64,000 nucleotides of DNA, from contig NZ_BIFQ01000002.1 in NCBI RefSeq assembly GCF_003967515.1, positions 496,001-560,000 on the forward strand, given 5' to 3'. Each line of letters begins with the position of its first letter. The stretch's first letter is position 1. This DNA comes from Dictyobacter aurantiacus (GTDB lineage Bacteria > Chloroflexota > Ktedonobacteria > Ktedonobacterales > Ktedonobacteraceae). The translations under genes were made by a program, and so were the position numbers. Of the stretch, positions 33,856-41,825 are shown one piece after another. The notes beneath the pieces are model-generated. The model did not search any database, had not been told where the DNA came from, and saw only the letters and a program-made list of their open reading frames with translations.

Positions 33856-34701
33856 ATGTTCCCATTCAAAATGGCATTAAATGCATCCACACTGTTTCCG
33901 TTCAAGCTCCCCGTTAAGCAACAGATGCAGGTTGCGGCTGAGGCTGGCTATGAGGGCGTTGAGCTGTGGATGCGCGACATCGAGCACTATCTGGCCGAGG
34001 GGGGAAATCTCCAGGACTTGAAGCGATATGGGGACGAACTGGGGATCTCCATCGTCAACTGCATTAGCTTTTTCACCTGGGCCGCCAAGGACGCGACTGT
34101 GCGCGAGCAGGGCATGGTTCAGGCCGAAAAAGAGATGCGACTGCTGGCCGAACTGGGGTGTCCAGGGATTGCCGCACCTCCCTTTGGGAATGTGGAGCAG
34201 GTCACGCTGGCCGATATGGCCGCCGCGTTCGCGCATCTTGTGGAGATTGGTCGCCGCATCGGCGTCGAGCCTTATCTGGAGTTCTGGGGACGAGCAAAGC
34301 AGCTTTCGACGCTCAGTGACGCGCTCTCGGTCGCCCTGCAGAGTGGCTTGCCCGATGTGAAGATATTGTTGGACCCCTATCATATGTATACTGGCGGCAG
34401 TTCGGTCAACAATCTGGCCTACCTCAAGGGCAGCCATATCGGCATCGTCCACGTCAATGATTACCCGGCCAATCCTGAGCGCGCCACCATTCAGGATAAG
34501 GATCGCGTCTTTCCTGGTGACGGCATCGCCCCGACCGCTGAGATCGCCAGCTTCCTTCATCAGGCAGGCTACCAGGGATATCTATCGCTTGAGCTGTTTA
34601 TCGCCGATTTTGGCGGCCAGACGGCCCTGGACGTTGCTAAGTCAGGCCTGGCAAAAAGCAAGCAGGCATTCAGCATCAGCGACAGCAGAGAGGCGCGATA
34701 A
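33856..34701 (+). CDS. Sugar phosphate isomerase/epimerase (xylose isomerase-like TIM barrel)
   Basis: A 281-residue TIM-barrel protein of the AP endonuclease family 2 fold. MALNASTLFPF opens the first strand; AGYEGVELWMRDIEHY, GVEPYLEFWG (metal Glu region), VKILLDPYHMYTGG and GIVHVNDYPAN carry the usual metal-site residues; YLSLELF closes the barrel. AAGAAAGGATC precedes the ATG. It probably epimerises or isomerises a ketose or inositol-type sugar. The aldo/keto reductase 75 bp downstream may act in the same pathway. Confidence 0.88.
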   Translation: MFPFKMALNASTLFPFKLPVKQQMQVAAEAGYEGVELWMRDIEHYLAEGGNLQDLKRYGDELGISIVNCISFFTWAAKDATVREQGMVQAEKEMRLLAELGCPGIAAPPFGNVEQVTLADMAAAFAHLVEIGRRIGVEPYLEFWGRAKQLSTLSDALSVALQSGLPDVKILLDPYHMYTGGSSVNNLAYLKGSHIGIVHVNDYPANPERATIQDKDRVFPGDGIAPTAEIASFLHQAGYQGYLSLELFIADFGGQTALDVAKSGLAKSKQAFSISDSREAR

Positions 34702-34776
34702 CTGTCGTTGGTAGCCACTCAAAAAATCATGGAAAACTTGTAAAACGTCGTATAGGAAAGGGATGAGTTTGAGCAT

Positions 34777-35790
34777 ATGATTATACGTTCGCTTGGAACG
34801 CATGGCCCTCTTGTATCGGCTATTGGTCTGGGCTGCGGCGGCATGTCTGACGCATCCGGCCCAGAAGATGAGGCTGAAAGCATCGCGACAATCCATGCCG
34901 CTATTGAGGCTGGTATTACTCTGCTTGATACAGCCGATTTCTACGGGATGGGACACAACGAGATGCTGCTGCGCGAGGCGCTGGGGGGACGGGCACGCGA
35001 GCAGGTCGTGATTAGCGATAAGTTCGGGGGATTACGCGATCCCGCAGGCCGCTTTGTTGGTGTCGATGGTCGTCCCGCCTCGGTCAAGAACTTTCTGGCC
35101 TATACCTTGCGTCGGCTTGGCACCGATTACGTTGATATCTATCGCCCCGCTCGTCTGGATGATACTGTGCCTATTGAAGAGACCATTGGTGCTATCGCGG
35201 ACATGATCAAGGCCGGGTACGTTCGTTTTATTGGCCTCTCCGAGGTCGGGTCCGCCACGATAAGGCGCGCGCAGGCGGTGCATCCGATCGCCGATGTACA
35301 GCTCGAATACTCGCTGTTCTCACGCGGCATCGAGGCCGATATCCTCCCCACCTGCCGCGAGCTTGGCATCGGCGTTACGGCGTATGGTGTTCTGTCGCAT
35401 GGCCTTCTCAGCGGGCAGTGGTCGAAAGATCGCGCACATGCGCCCGGCAGTTTCACCAGTTTCAGCCCGCGCTTCAACAGAGCCAACCTCGATCACAACC
35501 TCGCGCTCGTCGAGGCATTGCGCTCGGTAGCTGAGGCAAAGGGGGCGACCGTCTCGCAGCTAGCCATTGCCTGGATCCTCACGCGTGGACAGGATATTGT
35601 GCCGCTGGTTGGAGCACGTCGGCGCAAGAACCTCACTGAATCTTTAAAGACCCTCGACCTGCGACTGACAGATGATGATGTGGCCCGGATCGAACAGGCT
35701 ATCCCAAAAGACGCAGTTGCGGGCGAACGGTATCCAGAGCCACTGATGGCCCTGCTCGATAGTGAGCGAGATCGAGAGCAGAACCGATGA
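34777..35790 (+). CDS. Aldo/keto reductase family protein with altered catalytic His
   Basis: A 337-residue AKR barrel. Asp and Tyr of the tetrad are in LLDTADFYGMG and Lys in VISDKFGG. The position that is normally His in the LYYLHRxD motif is not His: the segment reads DIYRPARLDDTVPIEET. NADP-binding residues are near the C-terminus (VPLVGARRRKNLTESL). Loss of His occurs in some AKRs that still bind NADPH but favour other chemistry. The gene overlaps the following small frame at ATGA. Confidence 0.85.
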   Translation: MIIRSLGTHGPLVSAIGLGCGGMSDASGPEDEAESIATIHAAIEAGITLLDTADFYGMGHNEMLLREALGGRAREQVVISDKFGGLRDPAGRFVGVDGRPASVKNFLAYTLRRLGTDYVDIYRPARLDDTVPIEETIGAIADMIKAGYVRFIGLSEVGSATIRRAQAVHPIADVQLEYSLFSRGIEADILPTCRELGIGVTAYGVLSHGLLSGQWSKDRAHAPGSFTSFSPRFNRANLDHNLALVEALRSVAEAKGATVSQLAIAWILTRGQDIVPLVGARRRKNLTESLKTLDLRLTDDDVARIEQAIPKDAVAGERYPEPLMALLDSERDREQNR

Positions 35791-35906
35791 CCGACGAATC
35801 GCTCACGCCCGAATGTATTCTTGAAGCGGCACAGGAGGCCCAGCGCCGCTTCGAGCTTGCTGGTCATGCGGCGAGTGCGCTGCGTCACCGGAGCTCGCAG
35901 ATGTAG
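35787..35906 (+). CDS. Small coupled open frame, probably a truncated gene
   Basis: A 39-codon frame starting in the ATGA overlap with the aldo/keto reductase stop, beginning MTDESLTPECILEAAQEAQR. The opening LTPECILEAA looks like the N-terminus of a TetR-type regulator, but the DNA-binding helices are absent and the frame runs into the convergent GNAT gene. It may be a remnant whose downstream part was replaced. The product and function are doubtful. Confidence 0.35.
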   Translation: MTDESLTPECILEAAQEAQRRFELAGHAASALRHRSSQM

Positions 35907-36478
35907 GATATGGCTGGCTTGTCGTTGAGCGTGAGCTCTCCGACGGCGACGAAGCCGTTGCGTTCAAGTACCTTGCGCGAGGCAGGATTGTCCAGCCTGA
36001 CCCTCGCACGCAGTCTGGTAAGTCCGTACTCTGTGGCGGCGAGCTCGCGCACCTGGCGCACCGCAGCTGTAGCCAGACCCTGTCCAACGGCCTTCTGCGC
36101 GATCCGGTACCCGAGTTCCGCCGAACCGTCTGCCACTTTGAACAGGTTCACCCGTCCTACCACCTCGCCACCCTCGGTCACCAGCAGATGGAAATAATCC
36201 GTCCCGGCGGCCTGCCATTCGAGCAGTTGCGCATACCGCGTGTCGAACTCGGCGAAGAACTCATCTCCCCGATCCGGCACCGACGCCGCGAAGTAGGCCC
36301 GATTCTCCTGCTCGAAGGCAAGCAGGGCTGGCGCGTGATCGGGTCGGATCAACTGAATGTCTGGCATCGGATGTTGGAGGCGCGGACTCGCTTCCGACCC
36401 CGTTGCCTGGTCCTCTTGCCGGGTCCTGATCAGTTCTGAAACCTCTGGATGCTGGTCCTTGTCTTGTATCTCTTGCAT
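35885..36478 (-). CDS. GNAT family N-acetyltransferase (RimJ/RimL-like)
   Basis: A 197-residue protein with a GNAT domain at ~40-197. The acetyl-CoA loop reads AQKAVGQGLATAAVRQV (Q/RxxGxG/A pattern), preceded by GRVNLFKVADGSAELGYRI and followed by LTRLRARVRLDNPASRKVLE and NGF, as in RimJ/RimL-type enzymes. The first ~38 residues are a charged, Gln/Glu-rich extension. ATG 36478 is chosen for its GGAAGGGA site. It is divergent from the oxidoreductase at 36635. Confidence 0.88.
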   Translation of the reverse strand: MQEIQDKDQHPEVSELIRTRQEDQATGSEASPRLQHPMPDIQLIRPDHAPALLAFEQENRAYFAASVPDRGDEFFAEFDTRYAQLLEWQAAGTDYFHLLVTEGGEVVGRVNLFKVADGSAELGYRIAQKAVGQGLATAAVRQVRELAATEYGLTRLRARVRLDNPASRKVLERNGFVAVGELTLNDKPAISYICELR

Positions 36479-36634
36479 ATGATGCGTCCCTTCCAATTTC
36501 TTCAAGATACTATGCTAAAAAACACTATAGAGGAGCTTTTTATTTCAATACACCACGCAGGTGCATTTTTATGTATGTCTTTTGCGTGTCATAAACGTAT
36601 GCTACAGACACTAAAGAAAGAGGTAAATGGTTAT

Positions 36635-37582
36635 ATGAAAGCAGTAGGAGTAACAGCATTCGGTGGACCCGAGACGCTGCAGGTTGTGGATCTGCCGGAG
36701 CCGCACGCGGGAAATGGCGAGGTGCGTATTCGCGTGTATGCCGCGACGGTGAATCCGACCGATACGGCGTTCCGCGCGGGTCTGCAGGCAGCGCGACTGC
36801 AAGGGCGGCCCGGACCCTATATTCCCGGCATGGATGCGGCGGGCGTGATCGATGAGTTGGGTCCCGGCGCCGATGATCGTCTGAAGATCGGTGATCGCGT
36901 GGTGGCGCTGATAGTGCCGAGCGGGCCGCATGGAGGTGCGTACGCCGAGCAGGTCGTTGTGCCGGCCGCCTCGGTTGTGCACGCACCGGCCGGCGTAGAC
37001 TTCCCGGCCGCCTCAACACTGCTGATGAACGCGATGACCGCGCGCCTGGCGCTGGATGCCCTGGCACTACAGCCGGGACAACTGCTGGCGGTGACAGGGT
37101 CGGCGGGCGCCTTCGGCGGTTACGTTATTCAGCTGGCCAGGGCTGATGGCCTGAGGGTAATCGCGGACACATCGCCATCAGATGAACGGCTGGTGCGCTC
37201 ACTGGGCGCGAACTTCGTGCTTGAACGCGGTGATACGTTCGCGTCCCTGGTGCGTTCAATGGTTCCGGAGGGTGTGCCCGGCCTGGCCGATGGCGCCGTG
37301 CTCAACGGACGCGCGCTGCCCGCCATCGCCGACGGCGGTGGACTGGCGGTGATTCGCGGCTGGGAGGGTCCGAGTGAGCGCAATATCACCATCCACCGGA
37401 TCATGGTGATGAGTGCCGCCACCAATACGGCGGCGCTCGAAAAGCTGGTGCGCCAGGTCGAGGACCATACACTGACACTGCGCGTAGCCGATGTATTGCC
37501 AGCCGAACAGGCTCCAGAGGCGCATCGCCGCTTCGAGGCCGGCGGCGTACGGGGACGCCTGGTGCTGGACTTCCGTTCCTGA
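36635..37582 (+). CDS. Zinc-less medium-chain NADP-dependent oxidoreductase (quinone oxidoreductase-like)
   Basis: A 315-residue MDR protein. MKAVGVTAFGGPETLQV opens the GroES-like domain; NPTDTAFRAG and PGMDAAGVIDELG are typical of quinone oxidoreductases and lack the structural zinc Cys set. The NADP-binding motif is AVTGSAGAFGGYVIQLA (~150). ATG 36635 follows AGAGG at 10 nt; longer in-frame starts upstream overlap the divergent GNAT promoter. The expected reaction is NADPH-dependent reduction of quinones or enones. Confidence 0.88.
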   Translation: MKAVGVTAFGGPETLQVVDLPEPHAGNGEVRIRVYAATVNPTDTAFRAGLQAARLQGRPGPYIPGMDAAGVIDELGPGADDRLKIGDRVVALIVPSGPHGGAYAEQVVVPAASVVHAPAGVDFPAASTLLMNAMTARLALDALALQPGQLLAVTGSAGAFGGYVIQLARADGLRVIADTSPSDERLVRSLGANFVLERGDTFASLVRSMVPEGVPGLADGAVLNGRALPAIADGGGLAVIRGWEGPSERNITIHRIMVMSAATNTAALEKLVRQVEDHTLTLRVADVLPAEQAPEAHRRFEAGGVRGRLVLDFRS

Positions 37583-37636
37583 GGCTCACCGACACCAATC
37601 TGCCGGATACCGATAAGAAGCAGAGGTGCACGATCA

Positions 37637-37741
37637 TGTTGCGATGATCGTGTCCCTCTTTTTTTCAAATAGAGACCTGGGCCAAATCAGACCGCTCGAC
37701 CCTCTTTCTTTGTGCGATCACAGATGGTGGTCATCGCAACA
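37637..37741. repeat. 105-bp mini-element with 11-bp terminal inverted repeats (family G, copy 1)
   Basis: TGTTGCGATGA at 37637-37647 and its exact complement TCATCGCAACA at 37731-37741 bound an AT-rich middle containing GTGTCCCTCTTTTTTTC and CCAAATCAGA. A homologous copy lies at about 38836-38940. The two flank the secreted-protein gene at 38035. It carries no coding potential. Confidence 0.7.
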
Positions 37742-37904
37742 ACTCCTTTCCTCCAGCATGATAGTATCGGATCACTCTCAATCGAACCGAGACCCACTAT
37801 CCCTTTTTCAAAGCGCTAATGACTCATTCTGAGGGGCAATGGGAACCGGTAACGATGTGAGCATGCGAGCATATATATTCTATATGCTATAGAGCAAACT
37901 GATA

Positions 37905-37947
37905 TACGCTCAAAAAAGCGTGTATCTCTTCACGAGAAGAGATACAC
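37905..37947 (-). terminator. Rho-independent terminator of the 38035 gene
   Basis: On the minus strand the perfect 12-bp stem GTGTATCTCTTC / GAAGAGATACAC with a 4-nt loop is followed by GC and six T residues. It lies about 90 bp beyond the stop codon of the secreted Cys-repeat protein. The rest of the gap 37742-38034 holds AT-rich sequence and an inverted GTTCCCATCCA motif at 37974. Confidence 0.8.
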
Positions 37948-38034
37948 ACAGTTCCACGACACGCTAGAAGCACGTTCCCATCCACTATTTAAATCCGTGC
38001 AATCGTGTGAACGCTATCAACCGACACACTACGA

Positions 38035-38595
38035 TTAGATACAATACCCATTAAAGGCACGCCAATAACCCATCGCGCTTTCCGTACTTTGTGTCGATGG
38101 ATCTACGCGATACGAAGGAGGACAGAAGCCAGCAAGCTTCATGCTTCGCCCATCTGCAGCCCCTTTCCGAAAACCACAACTGTAATCCCAATTATCGCAT
38201 CCCGCAATAACCTGATTCTGGGGGATTGGAGTCAGGGTCGGTGGTGGTGGTGGCGGCGGTGGTGGTGGCGGCGGTGGTGGTGGTGGCGGCGGTGGAGTAA
38301 CCGACCCTGCAGAACAAGCTTGACTATAGCCAGCCCAATAACCGAGCTCGCTCTGCGCCTCTTGTGGACCATAGGAATAGCCCCTAGATTTCGTAGCACA
38401 CATACCATTGGCTGCCGCAGTTTGCCCATCCAGAAGACCACGCTGGTAACCACAGCCGTAATCGCTATCAGAACAACCCGGAACAGCGGCTGAGATGTGC
38501 GACGAGGCAGAGGCATGCTGAGCAGGCTGAGAAGTCAACATGATCCCTGCGATGAGGCATACTCCCAGTAGCAGGCGAAACAGCAATTTACGCAT
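38035..38595 (-). CDS. Secreted two-domain Cys-repeat protein with polyproline linker
   Basis: A 186-residue exported protein: signal peptide (~1-31, ending AQHASA), Cys-repeat unit 1 (~38-94: CSDSDYGCGYQRG ... GYWAGYSQAC), a run of 19 prolines after SVT, and unit 2 (~132-186: CDNWDYSCGFRKG ... GYWRAFNGYC). Each unit has four Cys, suggesting two disulfides. A paralogue with the same layout is at 40712. AGGAG lies 7 nt before the ATG. No known family was recognised; the layout suggests a cell-surface or extracellular binding protein. Confidence 0.7.
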   Translation of the reverse strand: MRKLLFRLLLGVCLIAGIMLTSQPAQHASASSHISAAVPGCSDSDYGCGYQRGLLDGQTAAANGMCATKSRGYSYGPQEAQSELGYWAGYSQACSAGSVTPPPPPPPPPPPPPPPPPPPTLTPIPQNQVIAGCDNWDYSCGFRKGAADGRSMKLAGFCPPSYRVDPSTQSTESAMGYWRAFNGYCI

Positions 38596-38682
38596 CTTTT
38601 ATCTCCTGACTATTCTCGTATTTACAGAACGACAGGCTCAATCAGGACTTTGATTTCTGTGTGCTTTGTCCAATGGGTCAGG

Positions 38683-38699
38683 TTGGATGGGAACATGCT
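38683..38699. promoter_or_regulatory. Shared upstream motif of the Cys-repeat genes, copy 1
   Basis: TTGGATGGGAACATGCT lies 88 bp before the start codon; the identical 17-mer lies 86 bp before the paralogue at 41266 (41355-41371). Inverted partial copies lie downstream of each gene (37974-37984 and 40612-40623). The rest of the gap 38596-38971 is AT-rich and contains the second mini-element. Confidence 0.55.
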
Positions 38700-38835
38700 A
38701 CTTTATCTGCATCCATTGAACGAATTCATCACAAAAATCAAAAAATCCTTTATATAATTTATTATACATCCGATCATATAATAGAAACTTTTACATAATA
38801 TATAACCTTTCATTCAAAACATGGGCAAAATACTA

Positions 38836-38940
38836 TCGATGATCGTGTCCCTCTTTTTTTTCAAATGGAGAGCTGTCCCAAATCAGAGAGCTGAACCGTC
38901 TTCCTTTGTGATGATCACCGATGGTGGTCATCGCGCCACA
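38836..38940. repeat. Family G mini-element, copy 2
   Basis: It shares GATGATCGTGTCCCTC, the poly-T tract, CCCAAATCAGA and GATGGTGGTCATCG with the copy at 37637-37741. Its terminal repeats are degenerate. It ends 30 bp before the DDN reductase gene and may carry its promoter region. Confidence 0.65.
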
Positions 38941-38971
38941 ACGTCTCTAGTTATAGAATGGGAAGGAACAT

Positions 38972-39424
38972 ATGACAAAAACAAAGAAGGCTCCGTGGTT
39001 CGCTACCCTGGGAAATAAGCTGACGGTGCCCCTGCTGCGCGCGGGCGTCAAGCTCAACGGAACTGGCAACTATCCGATGTATCTGCTGACGGTACGTGGA
39101 CGCAAAAGTGGGCAGCCGCGTACGGTCCCGATTGTGACGATTGAGCGCAACGGGAATCGCTATCTGGCCTCCCCGTATGGAACCGTGGCCTGGGTGCGCA
39201 ATCTGCAAGCAGCGGGCGAGGCCACCCTCACGCGTGGAGGTCGGGTTGAAACGGTCAAGGCTAGAGAGCTTCCCCAGAGAGAAGCGGCCCTCGTTTTGCA
39301 AGCAGATATCAAGGGTGGCAACCCTTTTGCTCGCTACTATCAGGTCACAGCGGAATCTTCCTTTGAGGAGTTTGAGCGGGTGGCGGCCAGCCATCCTGTG
39401 TTTTTATTACAGGGCGCCGTGTAA
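38972..39424 (+). CDS. Deazaflavin (F420)-dependent nitroreductase family protein
   Basis: A 150-residue split-barrel protein of the DDN family. Signature segments are LLTVRGRKSGQPRTVPIVTIE (~38-58), YLASPYGTVAWVRNLQAAGEA (~64-84) and LTRGGRVETVKAREL. The family uses F420 (or binds flavin) to reduce nitro- or quinone compounds. GGGAAGGAAC precedes the ATG. The ECF41 sigma factor gene starts 38 bp downstream, so the two are probably cotranscribed; ECF41 genes typically lie next to small oxidoreductases. Confidence 0.88.
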   Translation: MTKTKKAPWFATLGNKLTVPLLRAGVKLNGTGNYPMYLLTVRGRKSGQPRTVPIVTIERNGNRYLASPYGTVAWVRNLQAAGEATLTRGGRVETVKARELPQREAALVLQADIKGGNPFARYYQVTAESSFEEFERVAASHPVFLLQGAV

Positions 39425-39462
39425 CCGGGGTCGGCGTCATCTTACCAGTGTGAGGAAACAGC

Positions 39463-40323
39463 GTGGAAACCTTTGAAACCTATCGTAGCTACCTCTTCGC
39501 CATCGCCTACCGCATGCTCGGCAGCGCGATGGACGCCGAGGATATCGTGCAGGAGACCTACCTGCGCTATCAGACCGCTGAGCCTGCGACCATTCACTCG
39601 CTCAAAGCATATCTCACCACCATTCTCACGCGCCTGTGCATGGATCAACTCCAGCTGGCGCGCCGCAAGCGAGAGCAGTACGTGGGACCCTGGTTACCGG
39701 AACCGATCCACACCGAAGAGATTCCAGAGGCGACCGATCCCGAAAAGCGTGTCGAGACCGAGGAATCGATCTCACTGGCGTTCCTGGTGCTGCTGGAGCA
39801 ACTCCAACCGTTCGAACGTGCGGTCTTCCTGCTGCGCGAAGTCTTCGACTACGAGTTCGCGGAGATTGCCGCCATGCTTGAGAAGAGTGAAGGCGCCTGT
39901 CGCCGCTCCTTCAGCCGGGCGAAGCAGCACCTGCTTGAGCAGCGACCCCGCTTCAAACCCACTCCCGAAATGCACCGGCAACTGCTTGTCAACTTCCTGA
40001 CGGCCGTGCGCAGCGGAGAAATGACCACCCTGACGGAACTGCTCTCCGAAAATGTGGTCCTGTGGGCTGATGGTGGTGGAAAAAACAAGCAAGCTGCACT
40101 GCGCCCGATTCATGGGCGAGATGCCGTGGCACGCTTTACCCTGGGAACGAGGCGCTTCTGGCCAGAGAACGTTTCTGTCGAGCTAGCAAGCATCAATGGT
40201 CAGGCCGCCCTGCTCATCCGCGCGAACGGCCAACCCTTCTCCGTTCTGACCATGGATGTAGAGCAAGAGCGGATTCAGACGATTCGCATCATTGCCAACC
40301 CGGAAAAACTTGCGCGGATCTGA
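39463..40323 (+). CDS. ECF41-type RNA polymerase sigma factor with SnoaL-like tail
   Basis: A 286-residue sigma factor. Region 2 has DAEDIVQETYLRYQ, region 4 LQPFERAVFLLREVFDYEF and EIAAMLEKSEGACRRSFSRA. The linker WLPEPI, the C-terminal DGGGK and the final NPEKL are the hallmark motifs of the ECF41 group, where a fused SnoaL-like domain replaces an anti-sigma factor and tunes activity. The start is GTG behind GAGGAAA. Members usually control a neighbouring oxidoreductase; here the candidate is the DDN gene upstream. Confidence 0.92.
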   Translation: METFETYRSYLFAIAYRMLGSAMDAEDIVQETYLRYQTAEPATIHSLKAYLTTILTRLCMDQLQLARRKREQYVGPWLPEPIHTEEIPEATDPEKRVETEESISLAFLVLLEQLQPFERAVFLLREVFDYEFAEIAAMLEKSEGACRRSFSRAKQHLLEQRPRFKPTPEMHRQLLVNFLTAVRSGEMTTLTELLSENVVLWADGGGKNKQAALRPIHGRDAVARFTLGTRRFWPENVSVELASINGQAALLIRANGQPFSVLTMDVEQERIQTIRIIANPEKLARI

Positions 40324-40324
40324 A

Positions 40325-40516
40325 GGTCCCTTTGACCTCGACCTGAAAACGCCCCGTGGCCACATCCGGTGGCGTCGTCTGGTCACTGGCTGTACAATTC
40401 ACGGTCGTTGGGCCACTGGGGAACGGAATGCCCGAGGCGGGGGAACACCTCACCGTCGGCGCACTGCCTGGATCATCGGGCAGGCTCCCCGTCGCACTGT
40501 AGGTCACGATGGTCAC
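40325..40516 (-). pseudogene. Orphan HYR-domain fragment
   Basis: About 64 codons on the minus strand read as most of one HYR (hyalin repeat) domain: VTYSATGSLPDDPG, TVRCSPASGIPFPSGPTTVN, CTASDQTTPP and VATGRFQVEVKG. It has no start codon with a ribosome site, no signal peptide and no other domains. It ends one base after the ECF41 stop codon. It is a leftover of a secreted multi-HYR protein. Confidence 0.65.
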
Positions 40517-40550
40517 TGAGAACTCGTTGCTAGCACCTTAATGGAATGGG

Positions 40551-40584
40551 TATATCCCCAATCCAGGCCTGGATTGGAGATATA
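40551..40584. other. Near-perfect 17-bp hairpin downstream of Cys-repeat gene 2
   Basis: TATATCCCCAATCCAGG pairs with CCTGGATTGGAGATATA with one mismatch and essentially no loop. It lies about 130 bp past the stop codon of the 40712 gene, in the place where the terminator of the paralogous cassette lies, but has no T-tract. Confidence 0.5.
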
Positions 40585-40711
40585 CATTGAGCCACTATAT
40601 ACGAGATGTAGGTTCCCATCCAACATGCATGCCCACGAAATCGTGTAACATCTAGCAAGGTTAACCAACCTGATGGTAGACATCACGATAACCATGCTAA
40701 AGTCCCAATCA

Positions 40712-41266
40712 CTACGGATAGAGTGCAGCCGCTCCCGCAGCCCCCCAGTTTAGGGAAGATGGAGCAGTCCTTGAACAATAATAAGAGAAGACATACTGAA
40801 AGCCAGCCTGATAGCCCCGCTCGTAATCCGGTCCATAACTAGTAGTAACAGACACAGGCGCATGCGACATCCCACAGAGAGTATGCTGGTTCCACATATT
40901 TATCGCAGCCGCATGACCAGCATTGTAACCGCAGCTGTAACTTGTGCAAGGTGGCGGCGTCGGTGGCGGCGTCGGCGTCGCTCGACAATACAGAGCCGAG
41001 GCGTACCGAATGCCGTCATTATAACCTCGATCACTAGGCATGGTAGCAGGATAGCGGGGCGTAATCATCGCACACCGACGAGAAGCCGCCATGCTTTGTA
41101 CATACGCAACACCTTGGCGGTAACCACAATTGTAATCGTAATCCCAGCAGCCTGGAACATAAGATAGAGCAGACGACGAGGCAAATGCATGGGGAACCAC
41201 GCGGAAGGTCATCATCCCTCCCATGGCGAGCACACCAAGCAACACACAAAACAGAACTTTACGCAT
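40712..41266 (-). CDS. Secreted two-domain Cys-repeat protein, paralogue
   Basis: A 184-residue exported protein with the same plan as the 38035 product: signal peptide (~1-30, ending HAFA), unit 1 with CWDYDYNCGYRQG ... GYNDGIRYASALYC, a short Thr/Pro linker (TPTPPPTPPP), and unit 2 with CTSYSCGYNAG ... GYQAGFQYVFSYYC. ATG 41266 is chosen over the adjacent 41269 for better spacing from AAGGAG and alignment with MRK of the paralogue. The sequences have diverged strongly outside Cys, Gly and Tyr, so the duplication is old or the protein evolves fast. Confidence 0.7.
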   Translation of the reverse strand: MRKVLFCVLLGVLAMGGMMTFRVVPHAFASSSALSYVPGCWDYDYNCGYRQGVAYVQSMAASRRCAMITPRYPATMPSDRGYNDGIRYASALYCRATPTPPPTPPPCTSYSCGYNAGHAAAINMWNQHTLCGMSHAPVSVTTSYGPDYERGYQAGFQYVFSYYCSRTAPSSLNWGAAGAAALYP

Positions 41267-41354
41267 CATTTCTCCTTCTGGATCATCTCATATCCACATA
41301 ACCACAAACCAGACCAGGAATATGCTTGCTGTACGCTTCGCCCAGGAGAACAGA

Positions 41355-41371
41355 TTGGATGGGAACATGCT
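41355..41371. promoter_or_regulatory. Shared upstream motif of the Cys-repeat genes, copy 2
   Basis: TTGGATGGGAACATGCT is identical to 38683-38699 and at almost the same distance from the start codon. The surrounding gap 41270-41825 is mostly very AT-rich sequence (41395-41560) with no gene; a second frame over its 3' part has no supporting features. Confidence 0.55.
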
Positions 41372-41573
41372 GCCGCGTTTGCTTCCTTAGACGAACTTAA
41401 TACATCAAGCAAATATACTTCATATGTATATTATACGTACTTTAATAACTTATGAAGTTATATATAATATAAAACAATTTTTTTATATAAAATTTAAAAA
41501 CTACACAGAGAAATTTTACAAGCATAAATGTATTTTTAAGTTATATTATTGGCTATTCTAATAAATAAAGAGG

Positions 41574-41604
41574 CTCTCCGTCCTTGTGGGGGAAGGACGG
41601 AGAG
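41574..41604. terminator. Strong GC hairpin near the AT-rich gap
   Basis: CTCTCCGTCCTT pairs perfectly with AAGGACGGAGAG. It lacks a clear T-tract on either side. A second inverted pair in the following 40 bp (GGCGCC, CCTCAAGGACGGA) suggests a repeat remnant as an alternative. Confidence 0.4.
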
Positions 41605-41825
41605 TGAGAGTGGCGAGGGCGCCTCGCGCTCCGTCAGGGGGTGCCGCCCCTCAAGGACGGAAAACCAATAAAGATAAGACCCACAAGCACCAGAGATAGA
41701 GCGCTTGATTTTTGTGCGGGGATTGGTTACGCTTGATGCTGAGTACAAGCTCATTCCCTGCCATAAAGTCGTCCACAGGGAGAAGATTTGTCGCTGAAAC
41801 TTCCACACAGATGAGGGAGGGACCC

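Noticed and set aside
38228..38292. GGTGGTGGCGG run as a microsatellite or G-quadruplex
   Set aside because: It encodes the polyproline linker in frame on the minus strand; slippage is possible, but the simplest explanation is coding.
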